Origin: Cladocopium goreaui
Taxonomy: Eukaryota; Sar; Dinophyceae; Suessiales; Symbiodiniaceae
NCBI GenBank assembly: GCA_947184155.2
Contig: CAMXCT020002779.1
Location: forward strand, 205,831 to 269,830
Reading direction: 5' to 3'
Length of the DNA stretch: 64,000 bases
The notes beneath the pieces are model-generated. The model worked only from the letters and a program-made list of their open reading frames with translations, was not told where the DNA came from and did not search any database. Numbering within the stretch: position 1 is the first letter of the stretch; each line of letters starts with the position of its first letter. The translations under genes and the position numbers were made by a program. Of this stretch, positions 47,446 to 59,885 are shown in pieces.

Positions 47446-48640
47446 TCAACCAGGGGTTTTAGTTGGTTTAACACATTCTAACCACCACTCAGCCACAGTT
47501 TCTGGCGGCAGCGCCTCTTCCTTCAAGAGCTCGCCATTCTGGTAGGATTTCAGAGTGGATTGACACCAAGCCTGGCCGTTTTGCGCCCAGGCTTGGTGAA
47601 GCCCCGGCAGTCCCGGCTTGGTGAGCCAGGAAAAAAAACACCCCATGACATGATGAACTTCTGCAACTCCCATTTTAGTCACTACAGAAAAATGCACAAA
47701 AAGGTTAAAAAAGGTTCCTGCATCCGCAAATCTCTGGCATGGTTTTGACTCTTATGGCTACACAAAGAGTAACATAACGCAGTAGCACTAAGTCACTAAA
47801 CCAACTATCACTTCAACGATCCCAAGATATCCCAAGTCATTTTCTCACTGTTCACATGCCATGGCGCCATGGCTTGCCCAACGCATTTTGGCGTTTCCAC
47901 CCACCATGACATCCATCGCCCAGCATGGCCCATGGCCCATGGCCCACCTTCAGCTCGCGGCGATCCAGGAATTTCATCCCGCCCAGACTGATCTGCTCGC
48001 AGTTGATCTGCCCGCGATCGAAGTTTCGGCGTGTCCAACGACGGCACCATGACATGACTATCCATGACTCAAAAAAACTAATCATATGCCACATTTCATG
48101 GGATTTTATGGTGATTAATTCGGATATATCTTCTAGGGATTATACTCATCATGTACATTTACTGGGATCTTCCTGGGATTTTCCTGGGTGGAAGTTTATG
48201 GTGATCGAACCAACAAGAAGATTGTCAACGATGGCACCATCAAATGCTGTGCGTAATGGCACAATTTGGCCAGCTTTGTGCGCATCTTCCATATCTTCCA
48301 TGACTTCTGTGCGAAGCAAAAAGGGATTGGAACCATATATACATCCATATTGGTGGTTTCCTGAAATGGTGGTACCCCCAGTCATCATCCATTTTCATAG
48401 GATCGTCCATCAAAAAACCATCCATGGGTGTCCGCATTTCTGGAAACCTCCATAACATACAAACTAATGACCAACTTCTACCATTGGCATAGTTCCTCCC
48501 ACACTCGCGAAATGCCAAAAGGGGCCTCCTGCCATACACCGCCATCTGCCAGTGCTTTGACTAGCGCCTAAGATGGGCTGCAAGTCATCAGTCATGGAAA
48601 GAATCTGTTGGCATCCTTCCGTGTCGCGTTTCTTGCGAAG
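47446..48640 (-). CDS. exons of an unidentified gene
   Basis: Minus-strand exon-like segments in transcription order: ~48640-48580 (LRKKRDTEGCQQILSMTDDL), ~48555-48470 (ALVKALADGGVWQEAPFGIS, after a CATCTTAG acceptor), ~48310-48215 (TEVMEDMEDAHKAGQIVPLR), ~48065-47945 (RRNFDRGQINCEQISLGGMK then FLDRRELK with a GTGGGC donor) and ~47640-47480 (QSTLKSYQNGELLKEEALPP then ETVAEWWLECV). They may be upstream exons of the gene that includes 46442-47038. No family recognised. Confidence 0.45.
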
Positions 48641-49399
48641 TTACAATCCCGTGTATAGAATACAATGGCATACATTCATATACATTCAATATATGATTCA
48701 TAAAATATCAGCCGTCCAGAAACTGTTGATAAAACAGAAACGCGGCTGTATGGTGGTACTTTGAAACAAGCCGCTTTTGAAGGATGAACCGGGATGACCG
48801 CAGATCTCAACATGGCCATCAAATTCTTCGTGGATTGAACTTCCCAACGAGTTGCAACACCAAAGGGAAATTGTGTTGCCCGTTGTTTTTAATGTTTTTT
48901 GGACTTCCTCGTGAGTCTAGAACTAGGCTATAGTTTTCCAGTTTTCCACAATCTCGGGGTTGATCAAAGTATCAAAGGTCGGCAGTCATGGGTCGCTCAA
49001 ACTTCCCGAGGCAAGGTGCTTCAACAATCTGATGCATGTTTGTCTGACCTGGGGAGCAGCCCAACCAGGAGACAACTTTACATGTTTGTCAGCCACCAGA
49101 AAAGGCTGACAAGAACCACGGAACTACGGCAATTGCGGGATTTTCAGCTAGTAAGCCTGTAGACCTTGACCCCAAATCTGTCCAAAGTGTAAATCGTTAT
49201 GGCAGAGTTTCTCTCCGCAGTATAAGGTTTGCACTTTGACAGGAATAGTGAATTGCCTTAGTCGCTCTCCGAGATAGCTGGTCTCAGTCGCGATGGAGGG
49301 CATTCCCATACCCTCCATGATGCTTCACCTGCCTTGCTAGTATCTTACCAAGAAATCTTGACACTTGACACCTGTCTACAACGTGTATCTATAATATAT

Positions 49400-49450
49400 A
49401 TATATATATACTGATCTAAGTCGTATATGTAATATATATTATATAGGTAT
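49400..49450. repeat. AT-rich microsatellite
   Basis: ATAATATATATATATATAT and similar runs; no coding character. Confidence 0.75.
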
Positions 49451-49999
49451 AATCATATATTCCATATACCAAACATGCCATGTGGGAAATGAAGAAGTCC
49501 TGCAACATCTGAGTTCGCGTCTCTTGTCACCAACTCATCAGCCACTTCGGGAGTCTGGCTCAATTGATGGTCAACGCTTGCAGAAAGCCATACTACATTG
49601 CAACAGGCATTGGCAGTCGGCTGTGCGAGTTACATCGTTTTACCTCGTTCTCAAAGCTGGCAATTTCAAAACCAATGGTTCATGATGTTCCTCTTGGATT
49701 GCCAAGTGATGTTTGAAAACTCCCCAGCCCTGGATTCCCAACCTGCAAAGGGAAATCTCCCCATCGGTTCAGAACTTCGAAGACTGGCAAGTCTTTTCTT
49801 AAATCTGCCTGTGAATGGCTGGCTGAGGGGATCTAATCTCTGGTTCTTTTGGGTCTTGGGGCTGCCTTGGGGCCTTGGGGCCTTGGGGCCTTGGGGCCAG
49901 GGCGGATCTTTGGTGAACGTCCAACCCCCACGGTCACCTGAGGGATGCCAACTTGATCAGAACATGGCCAGTGTGGCTTGAACGAATCTGAAGGTTACG

Positions 50000-50643
50000 C
50001 TTGCAACTGCCAAGTTCTTCCAAGAATCTGTTGCACACCCGCATGGAAATCCATGGAAATCCCATACCCAGTGGCCCAGAGTCTGCTCATATTTCCTGCC
50101 TCAGGAGATAGCTGAGATGTTGTCTTCAGCTTTGGTTCGTAAGAAATTGGACCATCAACGCAGACAACTCCAGTTTCCCATATGACCATGGCTCGCTAAA
50201 GGCAATGACGCTTGCTACTTGAGGCAAGGATTGGCCATGGGCTGATTGCTAAGTTGGTGGTCAGGAGGTTGTACCCTATATGCCTATTATATATATATAA
50301 CCAATGGGATTTATGGGATTTTCTTGGGCTACTACTTGCTTTTGGCTCCCAGGGTTGTGTGATACCTCATTGTCTCTATTTTGACTCTGCAGCTTAAGCG
50401 GACAAATCTCTTTGACTTCGGAGGGGCTCTTGTCACTTGCCAAAGAAAGCCGGCAACGAAACACTGGAGAATTGATGAGAATTGGACTCCCCTCTGATCA
50501 GCCAACATCGGGAGGCTGTCGGCTGTCAGGAGGTCCTTGAAGCGAGGCCGCTGTGCACAGCCATTCTTTTTCTTCACCAAACTGCGATCTGTAGCTGGGG
50601 TAGCTGCAGATTCTCTCCAGCGGTGAAACCAAGTTCCAATATT
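50000..50643 (-). CDS. exon-like segments just downstream of the transacylase gene
   Basis: Two minus-strand segments look coding: ~50643-50420 (NIGTWFHRWRESAATPATDR, RPRFKDLLTADSLPMLADQR) after a TTATTTCAG acceptor, and ~50170-50010 (VCVDGPISYEPKLKTTSQLS). The first starts only about 30 bases after the transacylase stop codon. It could be a separate gene's exon, or an alternative C-terminal extension reached by a 43-bp intron. No domain recognised. Confidence 0.45.
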
Positions 50644-50674
50644 CTGAAATAAATGGGAAGACATTTAACATGAC

Positions 50675-53600
50675 CTACACACTCACGTTTTCGGTGCGCT
50701 TGAAGGCATCTGCATCGATTCCTTGCGCAGGGATGGACTGCAAAAACGATCAGTTCATGAGTAACAGTGATACTACCCTCTGCTTATCATAGCTATCGGA
50801 TACAGCTATCGAAAATGGCACAATTCTCATGATGCCCCTGCTAAAAAATGTAAGTTTTCCATAGCAAGCTGTTAAATAACCAGAGGGTACGTAATACTGA
50901 TTTTGGATCAACTCGCTCAAACGCCTGCAGTTTGATTGGTTGTACATTAGATAGTGTCTGATCTGGTTGGTGGTTGAAAAAAGGTGTAGTCATATAATCA
51001 TCCTAAATATGCAAATATGGTTTCTGTATGTTTCTGTATGTTTCTGTATGTTTCTGTATGTTTCTGTATGTTTCTGGTTGAACATGCCAAAATCGAAAAC
51101 CAACTGAAAAACCACTAAATGCCTGGATGTGATGTTTGTTCTCGGGAGTTTTCACCAGCTGAGCCCCAGACTCTTCAGCATGGACTTGAGCTGTTTCAGC
51201 GGGCCCACCCTTATTCAAAGCTGCGTATAGACAAGAATCTGAGCCAAAACTATAGACTGGGAGACTCCAAACTCCTTGATTTCCTGGCTAGAATAACTCA
51301 TAGTAACTCCATATCGAATCGGCAGGCATTTAAGGCTTCAAAGTGGAATCTGAAGTTCCCAAGCAGCTTGTCATTCCCTTCCTTTCCCAGGGCTTGCTTC
51401 TGAGTAGTCAAGGGATATCTGGGGGGCGCCATTGGGCCATGGCCAGTTGGCCGAGGCTGGGGCTCGAAGAAATCCTTGACTCCATCCATGATCATCGCCT
51501 GTGATGATGAGAATCTGATCATCCTGATCTCCATAGGGGGAGTATGGCTGGAAGTAAACCACAGGCGAAGCTATCTGCTATCACCCATAGGATCCATGGT
51601 GCTGGTATATTAATGCTAACATAAAGGGGGTATATTGATGGGATCCATGTTACCATATGTTACCATATAGCAGCACCATGGATCCTATGGGTCAGGTGAT
51701 CTCAAAAACTTCCGCGACGATCCACAGCTCTGCGAAGCCAGGACATAGCCAGAATCCACAGCTCTGACAGAATTCGCCCCATTCCATGGAATATGATGGA
51801 ATGCCTTGTAGCCACATCGAAATCAAATGCAGAATCTTATGTTCCAGAACCAAGCCCCACCATACTCAACATCACCTCTTGAAAGTAAACATGGAGCAAC
51901 GCGTTTCATGCCACCGTCATTTGTAGCACTTCGTCCCAACGCCCGGAGCCGACCCGAATGGATGGCTCCCAGAGGACTTCATTGGTCAGTTGCAGCCTGG
52001 TCGGATGGTCGAAAAATCATCAGATTTCTATCTGATGGACGATCCCTCTTATGATGTGATATTTATGTTGGTTTATGTGTGGTGCTTATCCCGGCTTATC
52101 CCAAAAATAGAATATCAAAATTATTAAAGGAACAATTCTTAGGGGCTAACTAGGCCAATGATGTACTGGGTGTCTCTAGTATTTACTGAACATCCCAGCT
52201 TTAGTTCTGGGGAAGACGGGAAAGCTATAGAGGAAACTCCTCATCTTTGATTGGCAAATCCATAGTTTCCTGTAGATTTCCACTTGAACCAAGCCATTCA
52301 AAACGGTCCAAAAATCGCCACCCCAGGCACATCTTGGGACCGTGGGACCCTGGGACCTCTGGGACCTTGCCAACCTGAGGGGCCAGACTTCATCAGCTCG
52401 ATGAAGGTTGCTGGATCCGAATTCTCCTTCACCTGAGCGGCCGTGGATCTGGCTCCACCGATGACATGACAATGTCACCAATTTTCTCTACGATCCATGA
52501 CAATGTCTGCCAATCTATTGTGTGGGATGAATATTGTGTATGATCCATGTCATCCCAAAAAAGGATCATACAAAGTACCAAGTTCACCACGTTCGAACAT
52601 CATCCAAAGGGGCCCCTGGGAGAATCGTACACAGTTCCTCCATGGGTCCCGTAGGGCCGCTGCCCTTCTGCCGTTGATATTGAAGTAGATGCTGCACCTG
52701 TGGGAAAGAAACAAGTACAAACTGCACAAAATTTAACCATCAATAATACAAGTAAATGACTCAAAATCCGGAAAAAAACACTAGAAATCAACAGCTGTAT
52801 CAATCTATCATAGTCCACTTCACTCCCCTATTCAAAATGTAATTCTTCTATAGTGAACCGTCAGCGTTGATCCAAAACTGCTGGAACCTCGGGGGCATCA
52901 TCCTTTGAGAGGCGGCATCCAATGCCCGAGACAGCTGCTCCTGGCGGAGCATTTTGGTCAGCGCACTATCAGAGCTTGGTTGCATCCACTGTTTTGAAAT
53001 TACTTGTATATCATATTTCAGGACAATATAATAATCTAATATACTGATTATACTGTATATAATATATATTTATTTATATAACTCCATATATAAATATAGT
53101 ATAATATGAGCTGCCTCCCAGAGGACCCTCCGACTCTAACTCCTCCAGCTGCGGCCAATTGATCCTGATCAAAATACCTCTTTATTTGCTAATGTGGTAC
53201 ACCCAATCATAAACAACAACCATTTAGGGGATGGTTGAAAATGTTGAAAAAAACCACCCATACAAATTGGTATTTTGAGCATGGTTTATGGCATTGGTTT
53301 TGCCACATTAGTTGATATGTGATTGGTTTATGGATGTCTATGGCATTCCATGGCCATGAAAAACTCACCCAGCTTGACTTGTGTTTGTCATTTAAGTCCC
53401 GGGATGTATGATGATGTGTTAATGTACAGCCTGCAACGACATGCTACTGCTACCCTGTGCCATCTCACCATTCTTGCTAGAAATCCCAGCGGCTCCTGTG
53501 CAGGAGCCATCAGTGGAGTATGAAACGCTCCACTGGTCTTAATGAGTCGTGCCTGAACGTCTGCTGGGAGTTGGCGCACAGCTTAAGGATGCTTAAGGCC

Positions 53601-56600
53601 TCTCAGTTCTGTCTGACTGTTTCGAAGATGCTCCTTTCAATGCATCTTGCAGTTGTGTCCCAAAAAAATGGGTCGAACAGATTATGGACAACCCCCCCAA
53701 TGAAATTGGGCCGGTCTTCAGATACCCATGAGTTTCCCAGTTACTGTAACCCCATTGGAAAAACATGGCTTACCCTCGGAAGTACCTCGGTCAAAACACC
53801 CAACACATCAGAGAAGGCATTCAAACACTGTTGGGTGTTCCCCACGCAATTGTTGGGAAAATATAAATACCTCGATTGGGAGATGCACCATGCCCTTATC
53901 TTTGGCATATGTGGGTATGGCTACAGATTGGTGAAAGCCCGAAAAAAGCTTATTTCCACAGCCATTCTCAATACTTACTTGATAACCATCCCATTATCAG
54001 TACCTCAGTTTCGATGATGGCATCGCTTCGTGGTTCATCCGAACATAATAGTCAAGTGGGATCCAAAATAGTGGAGAAACAAATAAACACCACCAACCGC
54101 AGATTTATCAATTGGATGAGACGATTGGTGCGAATAGGGATGATCGATTAAACATATGAAACATTATGAAACCACCAAGCAGATTGGTTGATATGATCCA
54201 TGCGTTGTACTGTATCATGGTATATTCAAATAGTTGTTTTGGTTTATCTCCTATATTATATTGTCTCGGTAAAATCCCATTGATCCACATTTATGTATCC
54301 CATTAAGCCACCTGGTTTACCTCCTATATTTGTTGGTTAAATCACAAAAACCAAGCAGCAACCAGGGGTTGCGAAACCGCAAAACCGCGAATCGGCCCGC
54401 GCGCCTGCAAGGCCTTCGCTGCAGTGGCCCGCTTACAAAGTTCATCGATCGCCACTTTGGTGCCAGCCTTGGGCACTGGCCGGGCTAGAGATGCTGGTGA
54501 TCGTGGCTATAGATATACTGCAAGGTGTTACACTGTTGTGCCCCCCAGTTATGGAATGTTATAGACACGTTTTAGATATATCATCTACTAGTATTACTTA
54601 GTATCATATAATTAGTCATATAGATATCCATGAATCCTAGATAGCCTGGTTATAAACCGACTTCGCGAAGTAGGGGGCATCACCTTGCGGTGGAACTGAT
54701 GTGGAACTGATGGTATAATTGATGCTAGGCTGATGCATCAGTCCGTACAACTAGAGACAAGTAAAACCCAATGGTTGAACATACCATCACTTTTATGACT
54801 TCTACACATTGGCTACCCCAAGAATCCAGAGGAAAACAGGATGACATCGGCTTCGAAACTGTTTATTTTCCTATTAAGTCTTAAATCTACAAATGTCTTC
54901 AAAGCGATTCAAAACATCATCCGTTGGAACTCTATAGGAGAGCACGATGAATTCAACATAATCTGGGCATAGTCTTTATATGTCATTGTAATGGACCTGA
55001 TCTATCAACTATCAGAAGCAAAACCAGATGCGAGAACTCCATAGAATTCCAAACAACGCACGAAGGCTTGCCCTTGTACAAACCAATAAAAGTATATATA
55101 AAAGTCATACTTTTAAAGTCACTTCAAATGCATTAAACAACAACGAATAAAGGGATCAATATGGATCAATGATGTGCACAACTCTGATGCATCATTTTTG
55201 GAATTCTATTGAAATTTTCAGCACCAGACACAAGTGAATCCTGAAGGAAACAGGAAATTTGCGACCTCAGTTTGTCAACAAGACCATTTCATCATTTTGC
55301 CCTTAGCAAGGTGAAAAATGACTCTTGAATAGACACCACCATTTCGGGTTGTCATGGCACCGTTTTCCTTGGAAATCCGTGAAACACTGGACTGGCTTCA
55401 GAGTTAGTTTGAATCTTTGCATCCTTTGAAGTCTCTCTGTGCTGAGAGTCACGCTTGACACTGCGGGTCAGGGCTGGGATCTGCCCCTTTGGCGTCCAAA
55501 CAGAGCTGGTCCACCTTTGCTCGATCCAATCCTGCCACCTGCAGCCGAGCTAGGCCAGGGGCACCAGGGGCACCAGGGGCCAGGGGCTGCCTGAGGGTCG
55601 CACAGAGCACATGGCCTGAGGAACTCGGGTTGCAGCATCTTGCATCGCCTGACATCTAAGGAAATCTAGGGAACCCCCCAAAATCCAGCAACTAGCATCA
55701 TTTCCTGATCAAAAATGTGATCATGTGGGAAAAGACACCATTTTTCAGACAAACCCAAATCGGTGTTTTGAATGTTCTGAAAGCCTCTCTTAGAGCACCC
55801 AGCCGTGCATGTCATCTGGACCAATCCCCAGCTGTCCCCAGCCAAATGGGCCAAATGGGACCAAGGTTTGTCAAACAGAGCCGTCTTCCGAATCAGGCCT
55901 TGATCGTTTGTTCAATGTTCTATCAATTCTACGGTCCATCAACCCAGCTAAAGAGAAAACCTTTTGTCCATCGCAGATATTACCTCATACGCATCATATA
56001 TGTGTATATATATATGTGTATATATATATGTGTGTGTGTATGTGTGTAAATTATAATGCATTATGTAGTATACTGACTGGATGCTCCAATTTACTGGCCA
56101 CATACTGGCCATCTTTTAGTGGGGAAAATCGTCAAGCGCTGGATTTGTGCCTCCGCCCTCAGCTGCACCAGCTTCAGGCCATCCTCAAAGGACAAGACCT
56201 GGAGCGGTCCATAGAGCTACCAGGGATGTCCTTGGACCCTTGGATGCTGGAGGAAGAAACCCGGAAGTGGTGTTGCGGTTGATGTATGTTGAAGTGCTAT
56301 GAAGTCATGACTCTTGTTGCTCAAGAAACAAATGGAGCATATCAGCATATCCATATCATTCCATATCCCATCATACCCGTTGACTTTAGATTCTTTAGAT
56401 CCTTTCACATAGGCATCCTCCGCCGCCCAGGCAGCTGACCCCTGCAGCTACAATGGCCGTGTACTCGCCCAGCGACAGGCCGGCCTTGGCGATGGGTTGG
56501 GGCTTATGAATTATTAAGGTTAGCCATGGAGATGGGTCATGCCACGTAACGGACCATTGGTTCATGGGGATGTCATGGCACCAGCTAAGTCAGAGCTATT

Positions 56601-58944
56601 TTGCTGGTCGAAAGACAGGGTACCAGAGTTTTGACCTGGAACCAAAGGGAGTAGAGCCCATCACTGAGGATGAGATCTCCGTTGAAGCTGGGCAAGTGCA
56701 AGCGCATCACTAAGGTCTCAGCAACGCAAAAGGGCCTATCCACCACTTCTGGCTTCGTTTCTCTGAGTACCTGATAGCATCGTCACCGCCACATGGCTAT
56801 CATCCCTAGATTATCATCAGTACTGCTGCTATCACTATGTAAGTTATTCTCACTAATAGTAAATAGTATCATCATCAAGAAAATATATCACCATTGGACC
56901 ACTATGATTCCCCGCAGAACCTAAGGTTCGCCCAAGCTGACATAATATGCAAGAACACACATGCTCCAGGCAAGCCTCCGGTTCTGTGCGTATTATTCTT
57001 ATCTCTTTTAATTACTATAAGACTATTGAATCATGGTTCGTAGTATGGCTACTCCATTGCCCTTAACATGTTTTAACAATTCGGAAACACAACTCTGGTT
57101 TAGCATTGGATCCATTCATAAAAGGGTATAAAAAATGACAGTATATTACAGTCTCATGTCAGGATGGATCAATTCTATTAAACCACCATTATTGATGTTT
57201 AAACCATGTTTAAACCATGTTAAACCATGTTAAACCATGTTAAACCATGTTAAACCATGTTAAAGCACTATTATTGGTCTATTTAACCCGGTGAGTTCAA
57301 TCTTGAGGGGACCAGCCTCAACCGCGGCCAGGCCGGCGATGAACATGATGGGCTGACAGTACCTGCGAGCTGAGGCTGATTGTGATTCTTGGATATTGCT
57401 GGCCTATTGTCAGTATTGAGGCTGATTTGTCAGTATTGATGACTCAACAATCAGCCTCAGTATTGATGTCAGGATGATTGTTGGCCTATTGTCAGTATTG
57501 ATGATTCATGGCTGCCTTCTGTTGTCAATGGAGAACTGGATTGTGCCTTCAACCAGTGTTGTTTCCGTGCAAAAATCGCTACCAAAACATTTGGCGATGT
57601 TCTAAGCATTCCTCAAAGTCCTTGTCCGTCCTTCGGTCTGATCGATGAAGTATTGATCAAACACTGGAAAACTGAATACAACATAAATTCGAACCTGAAC
57701 CACAAATTTGGTCAAAAAATCTGCCCTAAAAATAGCTAGAAGATCTAGAAGCATCAATTTTGACCCTAAGTGTGTATTTCTAGATCCCACATACAGTAAT
57801 AGTTTAAATAACCATACTGACTATATATATATATATGTTATTATATATATATTGTAGTATATATACTATACTATATATAGATATCATATATTATATGTAT
57901 TATATATTATATATACGTACACACATACATAACATGTCATCTACTCATCGGGGTTTCAATCATTTTGACCCAACATGACCTTGAGCTGTGCGCACTTGGT
58001 TTCACTGAGCTTCTCTTCCGGACCTTTCAAGCAGAGCTCCCGGACATCCCAACCTGGAAAGGGGAATGGAGCGAGGTGCAGAAGTTTGTTCATCTGCAAT
58101 CATCACAAATATATCTTTGTTAATCTGATTCAGAAGTTTGTTCATCTTTGATAATCTTTGCATATCGTTGAATCATGTTGAATCATGTTGAATCATCACA
58201 AACAGTTTGGGGCCTGGCGTTGGGGTTGAAGCCTTTCAAATCCAGCTCAAGCTTGGGCGCGGGCCAAGAATCGACTCGGCCTTGTCCAGCATGCTCTTGA
58301 CCTGCCAGAGTCCATGGCAGCTGCGTGGTGGCATGGCACTGGCTTGCTCTGAGTGGCAGGCGGCTGGTCGCTCCATGACGTCTTTCAACATGCCGATCTC
58401 AGTAGGCGCCAACATTAATGGGAGAACTATCCCCCCTAGAGATTGCCATCAAAGAAAGGACAAGGATAACAGATCACAATCATGAATCATGTTATCCAAT
58501 AGGATTTTTTTCCAGGGGAATTTTACCGTAGTTTAACATATTTCAGACAAACCAAATTAGGATCCCATGTTTCGCCACTGGGAGTGACCAAGGTCCCAAC
58601 ATATTGTGATCCCTGTCCCGGGAAGAGAAGGGCCACTGGTAATGGAGGCTCCTGGCGTTAGACCATGGACCAGACGTGTTGGAGGATGTAAAGAATACTC
58701 AAAAAGTATACTTGATATCACTTGATATCTTGATATCTATTTCAAGCGCTGCAGTTCTGCGGTTATGGTAATTCGATGTAATTCGTAATTATCTGATCAA
58801 AGAGCATTGAATTGTTGATAATTGTTGCTTCATGAAACACTGCCATGTTTAGGGTTTTCTTGGGGGTTTAGCAGCAGCCCAGAGCCCAGTCGACCACAAG
58901 TCACCCTGGGTCGAACCTTCTTCTCCGGCTTCTCCACCTTGGAC
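50675..58944 (-). CDS. fabD: malonyl-CoA:ACP transacylase (FabD/MCAT type)
   Basis: Exons in transcription order: 58944-58905, 58651-58601 (LLFPGQGSQY), 58397-58365, 58301-58265, 58053-57996, 57362-~57313 (QPIMFIAGLAAVEA), 56484-56440 (AGLSLGEYTAIVAAG, catalytic Ser), 56198-56151 (LSFEDGLKLVQLRAE), 55648-55604, 55538-55455, 54467-54405, 53552-53469 (KTSGAFHTPLM, catalytic His), 52940-52888, 52697-~52658, 52432-52389, 51995-51953 (NEVLWEPSIR), 51498-51464, 51209-51160 (VGPLKQLKSMLKSL), 50721-50675 (stop TAG). Codon phase and family order agree at nearly all junctions. The enzyme moves malonyl from CoA to acyl carrier protein, supplying type II fatty-acid (or trans-AT polyketide) synthesis, probably in the plastid. 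Pieces before Ser and before 54467 are unresolved; the targeting peptide was not found. At least eight introns have GC donors. Confidence 0.88.
50774..50889. mobile_element. MITE-like element with TACCCTCTG termini
   Basis: TACCCTCTGCTTATCATAGC at the left and GTTAAATAACCAGAGGGTA at the right form imperfect terminal inverted repeats with AGCTAT/ATAGC inside. It has no coding capacity. It sits in the intron between the last two transacylase exons. Confidence 0.6.
51021..51076. repeat. 10-bp tandem repeat TTTCTGTATG, about 5.5 copies
   Basis: Perfect head-to-tail units, in intron sequence. Confidence 0.95.
51583..51692. mobile_element. 110-bp element with 22-bp perfect inverted repeats
   Basis: ACCCATAGGATCCATGGTGC (first 20 of 22 bases, 51583-51604) is exactly inverted at 51671-51692. 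The middle has ATGTTACCATATGTTACCATAT. No ORF. It lies in the intron between two transacylase exons. Confidence 0.65.
53010..53105. repeat. AT-rich simple sequence
   Basis: TATAATATATATTTATTTAT-like run in the intron between transacylase exons 53552-53469 and 52940-52888. Confidence 0.7.
55539..55603 (-). other. 65-bp GT-AG intron in the transacylase gene
   Basis: TGCTCT|GTGCGA and GGCTGCAG|GTGGCA flank 65 bases. Removal joins AMCS to VAGLDRAKVDQLC, matching the FabD pattern MAAVxGL-x-V-x-x-LC. The interior carries tandem CCCCTGGTGCCCCTGGTG. Confidence 0.75.
57199..57263. repeat. 10-bp tandem repeat TAAACCATGT, about 6 copies
   Basis: Near-perfect units in an intron of the transacylase gene. 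Confidence 0.95.
57813..57925. repeat. AT/GTA-rich microsatellite
   Basis: TATATATATATATGTTATTA and related runs in the intron between transacylase exons 58053-57996 and 57362-57313. Confidence 0.85.
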
Positions 58945-59279
58945 CTTGAGGAAGTGAGTTTTTGGCGACTGCAAAGGTGAGCAAATGGGAGAAGAATCTG
59001 AGTGGTTGTTTTTTATCCATGATATTCCATGATATTCCATGATCATCCTGTTCAGGTCTCTCTTGTTCGGGCTGTATTCTCCACTTCTGCTACAGTAGAT
59101 CATCGAAACAGTTTAAAGTTCAACATGTGCTTCTTGTTTTACACAGGTAGGTTGACAGAGACTCCACATCGCAAATCTCTTCCGATCTTCCCCCATGCTT
59201 CTCAACTCAAGCTAATGCGGCTGGACCATTTACTATCATTTACTCATCCATACCCACCATCTGATTATATCTAGTCATC

Positions 59280-59395
59280 TCTGATCCCTCCAATCGACTC
59301 CGAACCGGCTCCCCCCTTGGCTGTCCAAACAGGGGCAGGTCCAGTCGACCCTTCAGTTGTTCTGGAACGGGGTATGGTTTCTCCTGAGCTGAAGC
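59280..59395 (-). CDS. probable exon, 5' part of the transacylase gene or its upstream neighbour
   Basis: After a GCTCAG acceptor the minus strand reads EKPYPVPEQLKGRLDLPLFG and continues QPRGEPVRSRLEGSEMTR, with no stop until after the likely donor. It lies directly 5' of the first placed transacylase exon (58905-58944), so it may encode part of the N-terminal extension. No domain recognised. Confidence 0.4.
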
Positions 59396-59483
59396 ACAAT
59401 CCATTTTTTTTTTCTGAGTATTGAGAAGACCATCGAAAGACAATCGAAGTTTGGCTTTGGGTGCATCTCCAACCCTGCAAAAT

Positions 59484-59580
59484 TCATTGGATTGGTTTAA
59501 GGGAAAATCTACAGGAAACCATGGTTTTTACCATTAAACATGGGGTTTCCTGTAAATTTTCCTGTAAACCAATCCAATGA
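59484..59580. mobile_element. 97-bp inverted-repeat element
   Basis: Arms of 37 bp (59484-59520 and 59544-59580; left arm begins TCATTGGATTGGTTTA) match at 34 of 37 positions around a 23-bp loop. Such a near-palindrome in an intron-rich region suggests a MITE or foldback element. It differs in sequence from the TACCCTCTG family. Confidence 0.65.
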
Positions 59581-59794
59581 AAAATTCTTTGGGCGCCAAT
59601 CTGTTCACTATTTGAATGACCCAAATCTGTGGCTCCCATAACTTCACCAACTCAACCTATTCCATTCCTTCAGGTTGCTCCAGACTAGAGCTGCCCCCTC
59701 TAACACCTGACACCAATCCTCAACGCAAGGAGTTGAACTGACTACATTTTACTACCACCGGAACGTTTGCACATAGTTTTAAGGATCGTAAACA

Positions 59795-59885
59795 CCATCA
59801 CCATCACCATCACCATCGTTCATCATCATCGTCATCGTCATTCTCATCATCGTCATCGTCGTCATCATTATCATCATCATTCCAA
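59795..59885. repeat. CAT/CGT trinucleotide microsatellite, possibly coding poly-Asp
   Basis: ACCATCACCATCACC grading into ATCGTCATC units. On the minus strand it is in frame with the exon-like segment to its right and would encode an Asp/Asn/Glu-rich tract. Confidence 0.85.
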
